From NCBI GenBank assembly GCA_903903735.1, contig CAIUZV010000267.1, positions 1 to 64,000 on the forward strand: 64,000 nucleotides of DNA, in the 5' to 3' direction. Each line of letters begins with the position of its first letter. Position 1 is the first letter of the stretch. A model generated the notes under the pieces. That model saw only the letters and a program-made list of their open reading frames with translations. It made no database searches and was not told the origin of the DNA. The position numbers and the translations under genes were made by a program. This stretch comes from an uncultured beta proteobacterium (GTDB lineage Bacteria; Pseudomonadota; Gammaproteobacteria; Burkholderiales; Burkholderiaceae_B). Positions 18,144 through 27,017 of this stretch are shown here, piece after piece.

Positions 18144-19409
18144 ATGACTCCCGAGATCAGAATGATCGCGGTGGATTCGCTCATCCCTTATGCGCGAAAC
18201 GCCCGCACACACAGCGACGGCCAGGTGGCTCAGATCGCTGCATCCATTGCCGAGTTTGGGTTCACCAACCCGATCCTGTCGGATGGCGAGCGCGGAGTGA
18301 TTGCTGGGCATGGCCGTTTAATGGCGGCTCGCAAGCTGGGTCTCACAGAAGTGCCTGTGATCGAGTTGGCGCACCTGACGCCCACCCAGAAAAAGGCCTA
18401 CATCCTGGCCGACAACCGGATTGCCGAAAACGCAGGCTGGGATGAAGAGCTTCTGAAATTGGAACTGGCTGAGTTGCAGGCTGCCGAGTACGACCTGGAA
18501 CTGATGGGCTTCAGCGATGAGGAAATCGACAAGCTGCTCAACGGCGATGAACAAAACGATGGTCTGACCGACGAAGACGCAGTACCGGAAACCCCAGTAG
18601 AACCGACCTCAAAGCCGGGCGACCTGTGGATCCTCGGCAACCATCGCTTGCTTTGCGGAGACTCCACGGTCCTGACGGACGTGGAGCGCCTGATGGATGG
18701 CCAACTGGCTGACATGGCTTTCACCGATCCACCCTACAACGTGGACTATGGCAACAGCGCCAAGGACAAGATGCGAGGCAAAGACCGACGCATCCTCAAC
18801 GATGCCTTGGGTGATGGCTTCTACCAATTTCTCTATGACGCCTGCGTCAACCTGCTGGTGGTTACCAAGGGTGCGTGCTACGTGTGCATGAGTTCATCGG
18901 AGCTGCACACCTTGCAAAAGGCCTGGCTGGATGCTGGCGGCAAGTGGTCGACTTTCGTGATTTGGGCCAAGAACACTTTCACGCTGGGCAGAGCTGATTA
19001 CCAACGCCAGTACGAGCCGATCTTGTACGGCTGGAAGCAGGGCACCGATCACTTCTGGTGTGGCGACCGAGACCAGGCTGATGTCTGGTTCTACAACAAG
19101 CCGCGCGTCAACGATCTGCACCCGACCATGAAACCAGTCGAGCTGGTTGAGCGAGCCATTCGCAATTCGTCCAAGAGCCGCGATGTCGTTCTAGATCTAT
19201 TTGGTGGCTCCGGAACTACTTTGATTGCGTGCGAGAAGACGGGGCGTCAAGCTCGGTTGATTGAACTGGATCCGAAGTTCGTCGACGTGATCGTCAAACG
19301 CTGGGAAGACTACACCGGCAAGAAAGCCGTTCGAGAAAACGGTGGCTCAGAACTGGAGCAGGCACCACAGGCCAATGAGCAAGAGGCGGTGGATCAGGCG
19401 CAGTCTTGA
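18144..19409 (+). CDS. DNA methyltransferase with N-terminal ParB-like domain
   Basis: ParB-like VDSLIPYARNARTHSDGQVAQIAASIAEFGFTNPIL; MTase motifs DPPYNVDYGN and DLFGGSGTTLIACE. Confidence 0.93.
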   Translation: MTPEIRMIAVDSLIPYARNARTHSDGQVAQIAASIAEFGFTNPILSDGERGVIAGHGRLMAARKLGLTEVPVIELAHLTPTQKKAYILADNRIAENAGWDEELLKLELAELQAAEYDLELMGFSDEEIDKLLNGDEQNDGLTDEDAVPETPVEPTSKPGDLWILGNHRLLCGDSTVLTDVERLMDGQLADMAFTDPPYNVDYGNSAKDKMRGKDRRILNDALGDGFYQFLYDACVNLLVVTKGACYVCMSSSELHTLQKAWLDAGGKWSTFVIWAKNTFTLGRADYQRQYEPILYGWKQGTDHFWCGDRDQADVWFYNKPRVNDLHPTMKPVELVERAIRNSSKSRDVVLDLFGGSGTTLIACEKTGRQARLIELDPKFVDVIVKRWEDYTGKKAVRENGGSELEQAPQANEQEAVDQAQS

Positions 19410-19771
19410 TCAATTCCGCTTTGGATCACAAACCCGGTGAGGTATGGCAGCCCTTTGGGGATGCCGTAGCTGCGCTGAGTCAAGCGCCCAATTTTCCAAC
19501 TCATCCATTTCACTACGGCCTTAGCGACGGCCTTGTGCATGTCATGGCTATTCAATAAGGCGTCTTGCACCGAATCGGCGAAGTGACGGCCATGGCTGCT
19601 ATCCAGAAACACGCGGATAGATTCAAGCGGCTCACCGGTGGCATTGGATATTTGCGCCATGGCAATGGGCCAGGCAATGCTGGCGTGTCCGCCCATAGTT
19701 CCCCAAAAGCCCCACGACTCGTTTTCAGAGGCGGGGATTTTGACGAAGTCATTTGCTTGTGAAGATCGCAT
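19394..19771 (-). CDS. Hypothetical phage protein
   Basis: 125-aa ORF, minus-strand block 19394-20876. Confidence 0.5.
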   Translation of the reverse strand: MRSSQANDFVKIPASENESWGFWGTMGGHASIAWPIAMAQISNATGEPLESIRVFLDSSHGRHFADSVQDALLNSHDMHKAVAKAVVKWMSWKIGRLTQRSYGIPKGLPYLTGFVIQSGIDQDCA

Positions 19772-19774
19772 GGC

Positions 19775-20134
19775 TCAACCCAATCGTGCAACGTAGCGTG
19801 GGTAATCCCCGCCAGATGGATCGATGAACAGGTAGGGGCGACCGGGCGCTTGAACTTGGACGCATAAGCGCCCTTGTCCCAAGTAGCCGCCCTTGCCCTT
19901 TAGCCAGTCGCGCGACTTGAAGAGGTTCATCGCGAATCCGTCGAACTCTTCGGGTTCCATCTCACGGATCTCGGTGACGTAGGCGATGTAATCGCCGCTG
20001 CCTGCGATGTCGTTGATGTCGCTGGGTTTGCGTCCGAAGGGCAAGCGGATGCTCAGCTCTTGAACCTCCATTTCCTGGCCGTCGAAATTCACGGTCAAGG
20101 GTTTGCATTCGATGTTGAGGGTGATGTTTTTCAT
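19775..20134 (-). CDS. Hypothetical phage protein
   Basis: Start MKNITLNIECKPLTVNFDGQEMEV at 20134. Confidence 0.65.
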   Translation of the reverse strand: MKNITLNIECKPLTVNFDGQEMEVQELSIRLPFGRKPSDINDIAGSGDYIAYVTEIREMEPEEFDGFAMNLFKSRDWLKGKGGYLGQGRLCVQVQAPGRPYLFIDPSGGDYPRYVARLG

Positions 20135-20141
20135 GTGAGCC

Positions 20142-20588
20142 TCAGTCGATGCGGTAGGTGCGTTGTTGGCCATCGGTTTTCTCAGAAGCGATGCTCAAGC
20201 CGAGCTTCTTTTTCAGGGCTCCGGCCATGCAGCCCCTGACCGTGTGCTGTTGCCATCCGGTGGCCTCAACCATCTGCTCGAGCGTTGCCCCCTCCGGACG
20301 CTGGAGCAATTCGATCAGCGTGGCCTGCTTGGTGCCCTCTCGTTTGGAGGGTGTTGCCTTGGCTTCGATCGCAATGCCAAGGGCGCTGCGCCCTGCGTCT
20401 GTGATTGCAAATCGCGTGGTGCCGTCCTCGGCTTGGCTGTGGGCGGCAATGAGATTGGCGTTGGCCAGGGATGTCAAAACCTTGAGCCGCGCACCCCCTT
20501 TGAGATTGGCCGGGAATTCGGTCAGCAAGCGCTCTGGATGCTGGGCCGCTGCGGTGAGCAGATTGGTTTGGGTTTCGGAGAGTTTCAT
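20142..20588 (-). CDS. DUF3489-like protein
   Basis: KREGTKQATLIELLQRPEGATLEQMVEATGWQQHTVRGCMAGALKKKLGL. Confidence 0.85.
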   Translation of the reverse strand: MKLSETQTNLLTAAAQHPERLLTEFPANLKGGARLKVLTSLANANLIAAHSQAEDGTTRFAITDAGRSALGIAIEAKATPSKREGTKQATLIELLQRPEGATLEQMVEATGWQQHTVRGCMAGALKKKLGLSIASEKTDGQQRTYRID

Positions 20589-20642
20589 GGTTTTTCCTTT
20601 AAAAAAATGGTGATGTGATGAACGCTTCATTCCGCTCGCTTA

Positions 20643-20876
20643 TCAAGCGATTTCTGAATCTTTTTTATTCCCCTGTTGCTTCTTCGTCTGCGCCTGCAGG
20701 CCAGCCTGATAAGCCGCTTGCAGAGCAGCCTCAATCCCCCAAACCGACACGTCGTGAAAGTCCAGCCGGTCCGAATGCTGCGTCTGCAGCGTCTGGACAA
20801 AAAGGTGCTCGCGTGCGATCTGCTCTAAAAGGCAAGAAGGCGCGTTGATGGCGTTGGTGGTTTTCTTGTGGTTCAT
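20643..20876 (-). CDS. DUF6900-like small protein
   Basis: LLEQIAREHLFVQTLQTQHSDRLDFHDVSVWGIEAALQAAYQAG. Confidence 0.75.
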   Translation of the reverse strand: MNHKKTTNAINAPSCLLEQIAREHLFVQTLQTQHSDRLDFHDVSVWGIEAALQAAYQAGLQAQTKKQQGNKKDSEIA

Positions 20877-20965
20877 GCGGCGCTCCAAAAAACGTTGATT
20901 GATGACCGTATGAACGCTTCATTTCCGAACAACATCAAGTCAATTTCTTAGCCAGACTCTTTCAC

Positions 20966-21523
20966 TTGGGTATGACCGATCGACTCTCAATTCGGGCCTA
21001 TGCGCGCCACCGAGGGGTGTCCGATACGGCGGTGCGCAAGGCCATCGAGGCCGGGCGGATCACCCCCAACGCAGACGGCACGATCAATGCGGCGCAGGCC
21101 GATGCTCAATGGAGCAAAAACACAGATGCCACGCAGCAGCGGGGCAAACACAAGCCCGTCTCCAATGAGGCGATTGCGGGAATACGGGAAACGCTGGGTG
21201 AATCAGCGGGCGCGTTTGAACCCAAAGGCGGTGGCACCACCTTGCTGCAGGCCAAGACCGCCAATGAGGTGCTCAAGGCGCAGACCAACAGGGTGCGACT
21301 CGCCCGCCTCAAAGGCGAGTTGGTCAATCGTGACCAGGCCGTTGCACACGTTTTTAAGATGGCACGCGCCGAGCGCGATGCTTGGTTGAACTGGCCTGCG
21401 CGAGTAGCTGCGCAGATGGCCGCTGACCTCAATGCCGATGGGCATACCTTGCATGTGCTGCTGGAAAAAGCCGTGCGCAATCACTTGATCGAACTGGGCG
21501 ATTTGGCTGTTCGATTGGACTGA
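20966..21523 (+). CDS. Terminase small-subunit-like (Nu1-type) DNA-packaging protein
   Basis: RLSIRAYARHRGVSDTAVRKAIEAGRI; directly upstream of the GpA terminase. Confidence 0.75.
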   Translation: MGMTDRLSIRAYARHRGVSDTAVRKAIEAGRITPNADGTINAAQADAQWSKNTDATQQRGKHKPVSNEAIAGIRETLGESAGAFEPKGGGTTLLQAKTANEVLKAQTNRVRLARLKGELVNRDQAVAHVFKMARAERDAWLNWPARVAAQMAADLNADGHTLHVLLEKAVRNHLIELGDLAVRLD

Positions 21524-21562
21524 GCCCTGATTGGGGCTTGAGGCTTTACGGAATGCAGGAAT

Positions 21563-23503
21563 GTGTTGGAACACTATGACGGATTTGATGCCATCGCTGA
21601 AGCGTGGCGCGAGGGGCTCACCCCCGACCCACTGTTGACAGTGTCTGAATGGGCAGATCAGTACCGAGTGCTCTCGGGAAAGTCGGCCTCGGAGCCGGGC
21701 AAGTGGCGAACCAATCGCACGCCTTATCTCAAGGAGATCATGGACTGTCTCTCGCCAACATCACCCGTCGAGCGGGTGGTGTTCATGAAAGGCGCGCAGG
21801 TCGGCGGCACAGAGTGCGGCAACAACTGGATTGGCTATGTCATCCATTTGGCCCCTGGTCCCATGATGGCTGTTGCGCCGACGGTCGAGATGGCCAAGCG
21901 CAACTCCAAACAGCGGATTGATCCACTGATCGAAGAAAGCCCGACGCTCTCTAGTTTGATCGCACCCGCACGGGCGCGCGATTCTGGAAACACCATCCTG
22001 GGTAAAGAGTTCCGTGGCGGCGTGCTGGTGATGACAGGCGCAAACAGCGCCGTGGGTCTGCGCTCAATGCCAGTGCGCTATTTGTTTCTCGACGAAGTTG
22101 ACGGCTACCCGGGTGACGTTGAAGGAGAAGGTGATGCGATTGCACTGGCTGAGGCTCGAACCCGAACCTTTGCACGCAGAAAGATTTTCATCGTCTCGAC
22201 GCCAACAATTTCTGGAACGTCGCGCATTGAGCGCGAGTACGAGCAAACAGACCAGCGACAGTTCATGGTCCCGTGCCCGCACTGCGACCACGAACAAGTC
22301 TTGGCTTTCGAACGATTGATCTGGGAAAAAGGACTGCCCGAGACGGCGCACTACAAGTGCGAGTCGTGCGAGCAGCCCATTTACGAATACCAAAAGACCG
22401 AGATGCTCGAGCGAGGACGGTGGCAGTCATCGATTCCGGATTACGTTGGCAAAACTGTGGGGTTTCACTTGTCCAGCTTGTACAGCCCGGTGGGTTGGCG
22501 CAGTTGGGCTGACATCGCTGCAGCCTGGGAAGCGGCGCAAGGATCTGCAACTGCCTTGAAAGCATTCAAAAACACAGAGCTGGGCGAGACCTGGGTCGAG
22601 CAAGGCGAAACCCCCGAATGGGAGCGTTTGCTGGAGCGACGTGAGGACTACCGAATCGGCACCGTCCCACTGGGGGCGGCTTTGCTGTGCGCCGGGGTGG
22701 ACGTTCAGAAGGACCGCATCGAGGTTTCAGTCTGGGCATTCGGTCGGGGCAAAGAGGCGTGGCTGGTTGAGCACCGAGTGCTGGCCGGTGACACCTCCCG
22801 CGATACGGTCTGGCAGCGGCTTCGTGAAATGCTCGATGAGTCCTGGACGCATGCGTCTGGGGTGCAGTTACGTCTGAGTCGCATCGGCCTGGATACAGGA
22901 TATGCCACCCAAGAGGCCTATGCCTTCGTACGCAAGATGCGTGACTCTCGGCTGCTACCCATGAAGGGTGTGGCCCGTGGTGCTGCACTTGTCGGGTTGC
23001 CGACCGCTGTGGACATGACTGCGGGCGGCAAGAAGCTGCGCCGGGGCGTTCGTGTCTATTCAGTTGTTGGTGGCATTGCCAAGCTGGAGTTCTACAACCA
23101 TCTGCGCAAAACCATGGAAGTGACCGAGGACGGTGAGATCCTGTATCCCGCTGGGTACGTCCACTTGCCCAAGGTCGATGTCGAGTTCGTGCAGCAGTTG
23201 TGTTCAGAGCAATTGGTCACGCGCAGAGACCGCAACGGTTATCCAGTGCGTGAATGGCAAAAGATCCGCGAACGCAATGAGGCACTTGATTGCTACGTTT
23301 ATGCACGGGCAGCAGCGAGCCTAGCTGGTCTTGACCGATACGAGGAGCGGCATTGGCGCGAATTGGAAAAACCTCTAGGTGTTACAGGGCCACCTGAAGA
23401 CGCCCAATCAACCAAGCAAGAAGCCACCCCCAGCGGTGGCTTTGTTGTTTCTAAAGGACCACAACGCGGTAGGCGCTTGATTCGCAGCCGGTGGATGAAC
23501 TGA
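21563..23503 (+). CDS. Phage terminase large subunit (GpA family)
   Basis: VVFMKGAQVGGTECGNNWIGYVIH...PVRYLFLDEVDGYPGDV. Confidence 0.96.
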   Translation: MLEHYDGFDAIAEAWREGLTPDPLLTVSEWADQYRVLSGKSASEPGKWRTNRTPYLKEIMDCLSPTSPVERVVFMKGAQVGGTECGNNWIGYVIHLAPGPMMAVAPTVEMAKRNSKQRIDPLIEESPTLSSLIAPARARDSGNTILGKEFRGGVLVMTGANSAVGLRSMPVRYLFLDEVDGYPGDVEGEGDAIALAEARTRTFARRKIFIVSTPTISGTSRIEREYEQTDQRQFMVPCPHCDHEQVLAFERLIWEKGLPETAHYKCESCEQPIYEYQKTEMLERGRWQSSIPDYVGKTVGFHLSSLYSPVGWRSWADIAAAWEAAQGSATALKAFKNTELGETWVEQGETPEWERLLERREDYRIGTVPLGAALLCAGVDVQKDRIEVSVWAFGRGKEAWLVEHRVLAGDTSRDTVWQRLREMLDESWTHASGVQLRLSRIGLDTGYATQEAYAFVRKMRDSRLLPMKGVARGAALVGLPTAVDMTAGGKKLRRGVRVYSVVGGIAKLEFYNHLRKTMEVTEDGEILYPAGYVHLPKVDVEFVQQLCSEQLVTRRDRNGYPVREWQKIRERNEALDCYVYARAAASLAGLDRYEERHWRELEKPLGVTGPPEDAQSTKQEATPSGGFVVSKGPQRGRRLIRSRWMN

Positions 23504-23712
23504 TGACGACCTATACCAAAGAGCATGCACAAGCGCTGCGAGAAGCCATTGCCAGTGGTGAACATCGGGTGACGTACGACGGTAAAACGATCGAGTACCG
23601 AACTGTTTCCGATCTCAAACTGGCCTTGGCAGAGGTAGAAGCCGCGCTGGCATCCGACAGCGGCAAAACCAAGACCCGTCAAATCCGGGTCACCACATCT
23701 AAAGGGTTCTGA
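23503..23712 (+). CDS. gpW-like head-tail joining protein
   Basis: MTTYTKEHAQALREAIASGEHRVTYDGKTIEYRTVSDLKLALAEVEAAL. Confidence 0.85.
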   Translation: MTTYTKEHAQALREAIASGEHRVTYDGKTIEYRTVSDLKLALAEVEAALASDSGKTKTRQIRVTTSKGF

Positions 23713-23713
23713 C

Positions 23714-25216
23714 ATGGCCTTTTGGAAAAAACTCACGGCCTATGTGGGCTGGAATTCCGTTCACGAGGCTGCTGGCTCAGGTCGCAGGTCTCGTGTTTGG
23801 AATCCTGGTGATCCGGGAGCTGTCTCGGCGATGCTGGCCACGGGCAACCAACTGCGGGTCAAGTCTCGGGATCTGGTGCGCAGAAACGCCTGGGCGGCCA
23901 ATGCGGTCGACAGCTTTGTCTCCAATGCCATCGGCACGGGGATCAAGCCGCAATCCTTGGTGGATGACCCCAAGTTCCGGGAGAAGGTTCATGCGCTGTG
24001 GTGGCAGTGGGTGGAGGAAGCAGACAGCAACAACCTCACCGATTTCTACGGCCTGCAGTCACTTGCATGTCGGGCGATGGTTGAGGGTGGCGAATGCCTG
24101 ATCCGCATCCGCAATCGACGGCAGGAAGATGGCCTGAGTGTGCCGATCCAGTTGCAGATTCTGGAGCCCGAGCACCTGCCTTTGAACCTGAACACGATCA
24201 GTGCATCGGGCAACCAAATCCGTAGCGGCATCGAGTTTGATGCCCTTGGGCGTCGGGTTGCCTACCACCTGTACCGCGAGCATCCGGGTGATCCGAGCTT
24301 GACGGTCAATGGCAACGATCTGGTGCCAGTCCCAGCTGAGGAGATCGTCCATCTGTTTCGCCCCCTGCGACCTGGACAGATTCGCGGAGAGCCCTGGCTA
24401 TCGCGGGCCTTGGTCAAGCTCAATGAGCTCGACCAGTACGACGACGCAGAGTTGGTTCGTAAAAAGACGGCGGCCATGTTCGCTGGCTTTATCACGCGTC
24501 AATCACCCGAAGACCAACTGCTGGGCGAAGGTGAAGCGGATGAAATGGGCGTGGCCATGACGGGTTTGGAGCCTGGCACCATGCAAGTCCTGGAGCCTGG
24601 TGAGGACGTGAAGTTTTCTGATCCGACGGATGTCGGTGGCTCGTATGCGGAATTCCTGCGGGTGCAGTTTCGCGCAGTCGCTGTGGCCATGGGCATCACC
24701 TACGAACAGTTGACCGGTGATCTGTCGGGCGTGAATTACTCGTCGATCCGCGCCGGTCTCCTGGAGTTCCGTCGCCGATGTGAAGCCATCCAGCATGGCG
24801 TGATCGTGCATCAGATTTGCCGCCCGATCTGGCGTGCATGGATGGATGCCGCAGTGCTCAGTGGCGCACTGACAGCGACAGGTTATGCCAAGAGCCGTCA
24901 GTCCGCCAGAGCGTGGCAGGCGGTGAAGTGGATCCCGCAAGGCTGGCAGTGGGTGGATCCCGAGAAGGAATTCAAAGCCCTCCAACTGGCCATTCGCTCC
25001 GGTTTGATGAGCCGCTCTGAGGCCATCTCGTCCTTTGGCTACGACGCGGAAACGATCGACAAAGAGATTGCGGCAGACAACGCCAGGGCTGATGCGTTGG
25101 GGCTCGTTCTTGATACGGACCCCAGGCAAGTGGCACGCAATGGTGCAACCAACTCGGCTGCTCCCTCGCTTCCCCCTGACTCACCAAGCGCGCCCTTGGT
25201 AGATCAGCAAATATAA
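23714..25216 (+). CDS. Phage portal protein (lambda gpB-like)
   Basis: LVRRNAWAANAVDSFVSNAIGTGIKPQ...GEPWLSRALVKLNELDQYDDAELVRKKTAAMFAGF. Confidence 0.95.
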   Translation: MAFWKKLTAYVGWNSVHEAAGSGRRSRVWNPGDPGAVSAMLATGNQLRVKSRDLVRRNAWAANAVDSFVSNAIGTGIKPQSLVDDPKFREKVHALWWQWVEEADSNNLTDFYGLQSLACRAMVEGGECLIRIRNRRQEDGLSVPIQLQILEPEHLPLNLNTISASGNQIRSGIEFDALGRRVAYHLYREHPGDPSLTVNGNDLVPVPAEEIVHLFRPLRPGQIRGEPWLSRALVKLNELDQYDDAELVRKKTAAMFAGFITRQSPEDQLLGEGEADEMGVAMTGLEPGTMQVLEPGEDVKFSDPTDVGGSYAEFLRVQFRAVAVAMGITYEQLTGDLSGVNYSSIRAGLLEFRRRCEAIQHGVIVHQICRPIWRAWMDAAVLSGALTATGYAKSRQSARAWQAVKWIPQGWQWVDPEKEFKALQLAIRSGLMSRSEAISSFGYDAETIDKEIAADNARADALGLVLDTDPRQVARNGATNSAAPSLPPDSPSAPLVDQQI

Positions 25217-25229
25217 AACCAGAGGACCT

Positions 25230-26624
25230 ATGAACCACATCTCGTCGATGCCGCATTTGGCATCGCGAATCTTTGGCACGCCCCTACTGATTCACCCCAG
25301 AAAACTGGATGTGATTCTCTCGGTGCTTGGCCCCCGCTTGGGAGTGGCCATGTCAGACGATTCGCAACAACTCATCAAGCACTTGGCTGCGCAGGCCCCG
25401 CCTGCCAATCCAACCTCGTTGACATCGAACATCGCAGTCATCAGCGTGTCCGGCACTTTGGTGCGGCGAGCGGCAGCGGTCGATGCGGCCTCGGGCCTGA
25501 CCAGTTACTCGGCCATCAGTGCGCAGCTTGCGCAGGCGGTTCGGGATCCTGCAGTCAATGCGATCTTGCTGGACATTGACTCACCAGGCGGCGAAGCCGG
25601 TGGTGCTTTTGATCTGGCAGACCAGATCGTGGCGGCTCGGCAGATCAAACCCATCTGGGCCGTTGCCAACGACGACGCATTCTCCGCAGCGTATGCCATC
25701 GCCAGCGCAGCCACCCGGGTCTATGTCACCCGAACCGGTGGTGTGGGCTCTGTTGGCGTGATAGCGCTGCATGTGGATCAGTCCCAGCGGGACGCCATGA
25801 GCGGGCTTCGCTACACGGCGGTGTATGCCGGGGATCGCAAGAACGACATGTCGCCTCATGCACCTTTGTCAACCGATGCGGCGCAAGCCCTGCAGGCCGA
25901 AGTGGACCGGCTGTATGGCCTGTTCGTATCGACGGTCGCAGCCAACCGAAACCTCTCAGTGCAAGACGTTCAAGACACCGAAGCCGGACTGTATTTTGCG
26001 CAAGACGCGATTGATGTCGGTCTGGCCGATGTGGTGGGGACGCTTGACGACGCACTGATTGCTCTGAGTGAAGAGCTCCAAACGAAAACGACATCCATCG
26101 CGCGAATTCAAGGTTCGGGCCGCAAGATGGGGATCTCCAAGCCCGGACCGTCCATGAAAAGGAGTGTTTGCATGCAAAACGATGCAACCCAAACTGCCGA
26201 TGGGCAGACCAACCAAGAAGAGCAACACCAACCAGCCGACCAGACGGGCACTGGGCCCGCACAAGATGGCGATGCTTCGCAAGTTGCAGGAAGCGAAGCT
26301 GGTGCACATGTGCACGCCAGTGCTGTAGCCCAAGGCCACGACATCAAGGCGGCCAGTGCCCAGGTGCTTGCCATTGCCGAGATGTGTCTTCTGGCGGGCA
26401 AGTCCGAGATGACGGCGGCACTGATCGAGCGTGGTGTCTCGGTTGACCAGGCACGCAAGGAGCTGTTGGCGGCCAAGGCCTCTGGCTCTCCCGAAATCTC
26501 CAGCCGCATCTTGCCCGAGGCAGGAACCCAAACCCAAGCCAAGCTCGAAGACAGCCCTGTCGTTCGTGCCGCGCAGCAGCGCGCTCAAAAGCAGCGTGAC
26601 GCAACGCAAGTCCCCCACCGTTGA
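25230..26624 (+). CDS. S49-family head maturation protease (lambda gpC-like)
   Basis: ILLDIDSPGGEAGGAFDLADQI...NDDAFSAAYAIASAATRVYVTRTGGVGSVGV. Confidence 0.95.
   Translation: MNHISSMPHLASRIFGTPLLIHPRKLDVILSVLGPRLGVAMSDDSQQLIKHLAAQAPPANPTSLTSNIAVISVSGTLVRRAAAVDAASGLTSYSAISAQLAQAVRDPAVNAILLDIDSPGGEAGGAFDLADQIVAARQIKPIWAVANDDAFSAAYAIASAATRVYVTRTGGVGSVGVIALHVDQSQRDAMSGLRYTAVYAGDRKNDMSPHAPLSTDAAQALQAEVDRLYGLFVSTVAANRNLSVQDVQDTEAGLYFAQDAIDVGLADVVGTLDDALIALSEELQTKTTSIARIQGSGRKMGISKPGPSMKRSVCMQNDATQTADGQTNQEEQHQPADQTGTGPAQDGDASQVAGSEAGAHVHASAVAQGHDIKAASAQVLAIAEMCLLAGKSEMTAALIERGVSVDQARKELLAAKASGSPEISSRILPEAGTQTQAKLEDSPVVRAAQQRAQKQRDATQVPHR
26172..26624 (+). CDS. Putative nested in-frame scaffold protein (Nu3-like)
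   Basis: Internal in-frame ATG at 26172 with AGGAG at 26160-26164 (7-nt spacing) inside the protease ORF. Confidence 0.6.
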   Translation: MQNDATQTADGQTNQEEQHQPADQTGTGPAQDGDASQVAGSEAGAHVHASAVAQGHDIKAASAQVLAIAEMCLLAGKSEMTAALIERGVSVDQARKELLAAKASGSPEISSRILPEAGTQTQAKLEDSPVVRAAQQRAQKQRDATQVPHR

Positions 26625-26636
26625 TAGGAGAACCTG

Positions 26637-27014
26637 ATGACTGCCATTACCAATGACCTTACCTTGGGCGACCTGCTCAAGTACGAAGAGGAAAACCTGT
26701 ACTCCCGTAACCAGGTCACAGTGGTTTCCGGACAAAACCTCAAGCTCGGGACCGTGATTGGTCGAGTGAGTGCGACCCAAAAGGTCAAAGCTCTCGACCC
26801 TTCGGCCACCGATGGTTCAGAGGTCGCCGCTGGCGTGGTGTTGCAAAGCATCGATGCCAGTGCCGCAGAAAAAACCAACGGCCTGATTGTTTCGCGCCAG
26901 GCCATCGTGGCCAATCACGCGCTGATCTGGCCAGCTGCCATCACCACGGAAGAAAAAACCGCAGCCATCGCTCAGCTCGAAGCGATCGGCGTCCTCGTTC
27001 GCCAAGGAGTCTAA
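26637..27014 (+). CDS. Head decoration protein
   Basis: Position between protease and capsid; VVLQSIDASAAEKTNGLIVSRQAIVANHALIWP. Confidence 0.85.
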   Translation: MTAITNDLTLGDLLKYEEENLYSRNQVTVVSGQNLKLGTVIGRVSATQKVKALDPSATDGSEVAAGVVLQSIDASAAEKTNGLIVSRQAIVANHALIWPAAITTEEKTAAIAQLEAIGVLVRQGV

Positions 27015-27017
27015 GCA

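Noticed and set aside
23421-23442. Hairpin AAGCCACC-cccagc-GGTGGCTT as a terminator
   Set aside because: Lies inside the terminase large-subunit coding region (ATPSGGF); no proper U-tract; late operon must read through.
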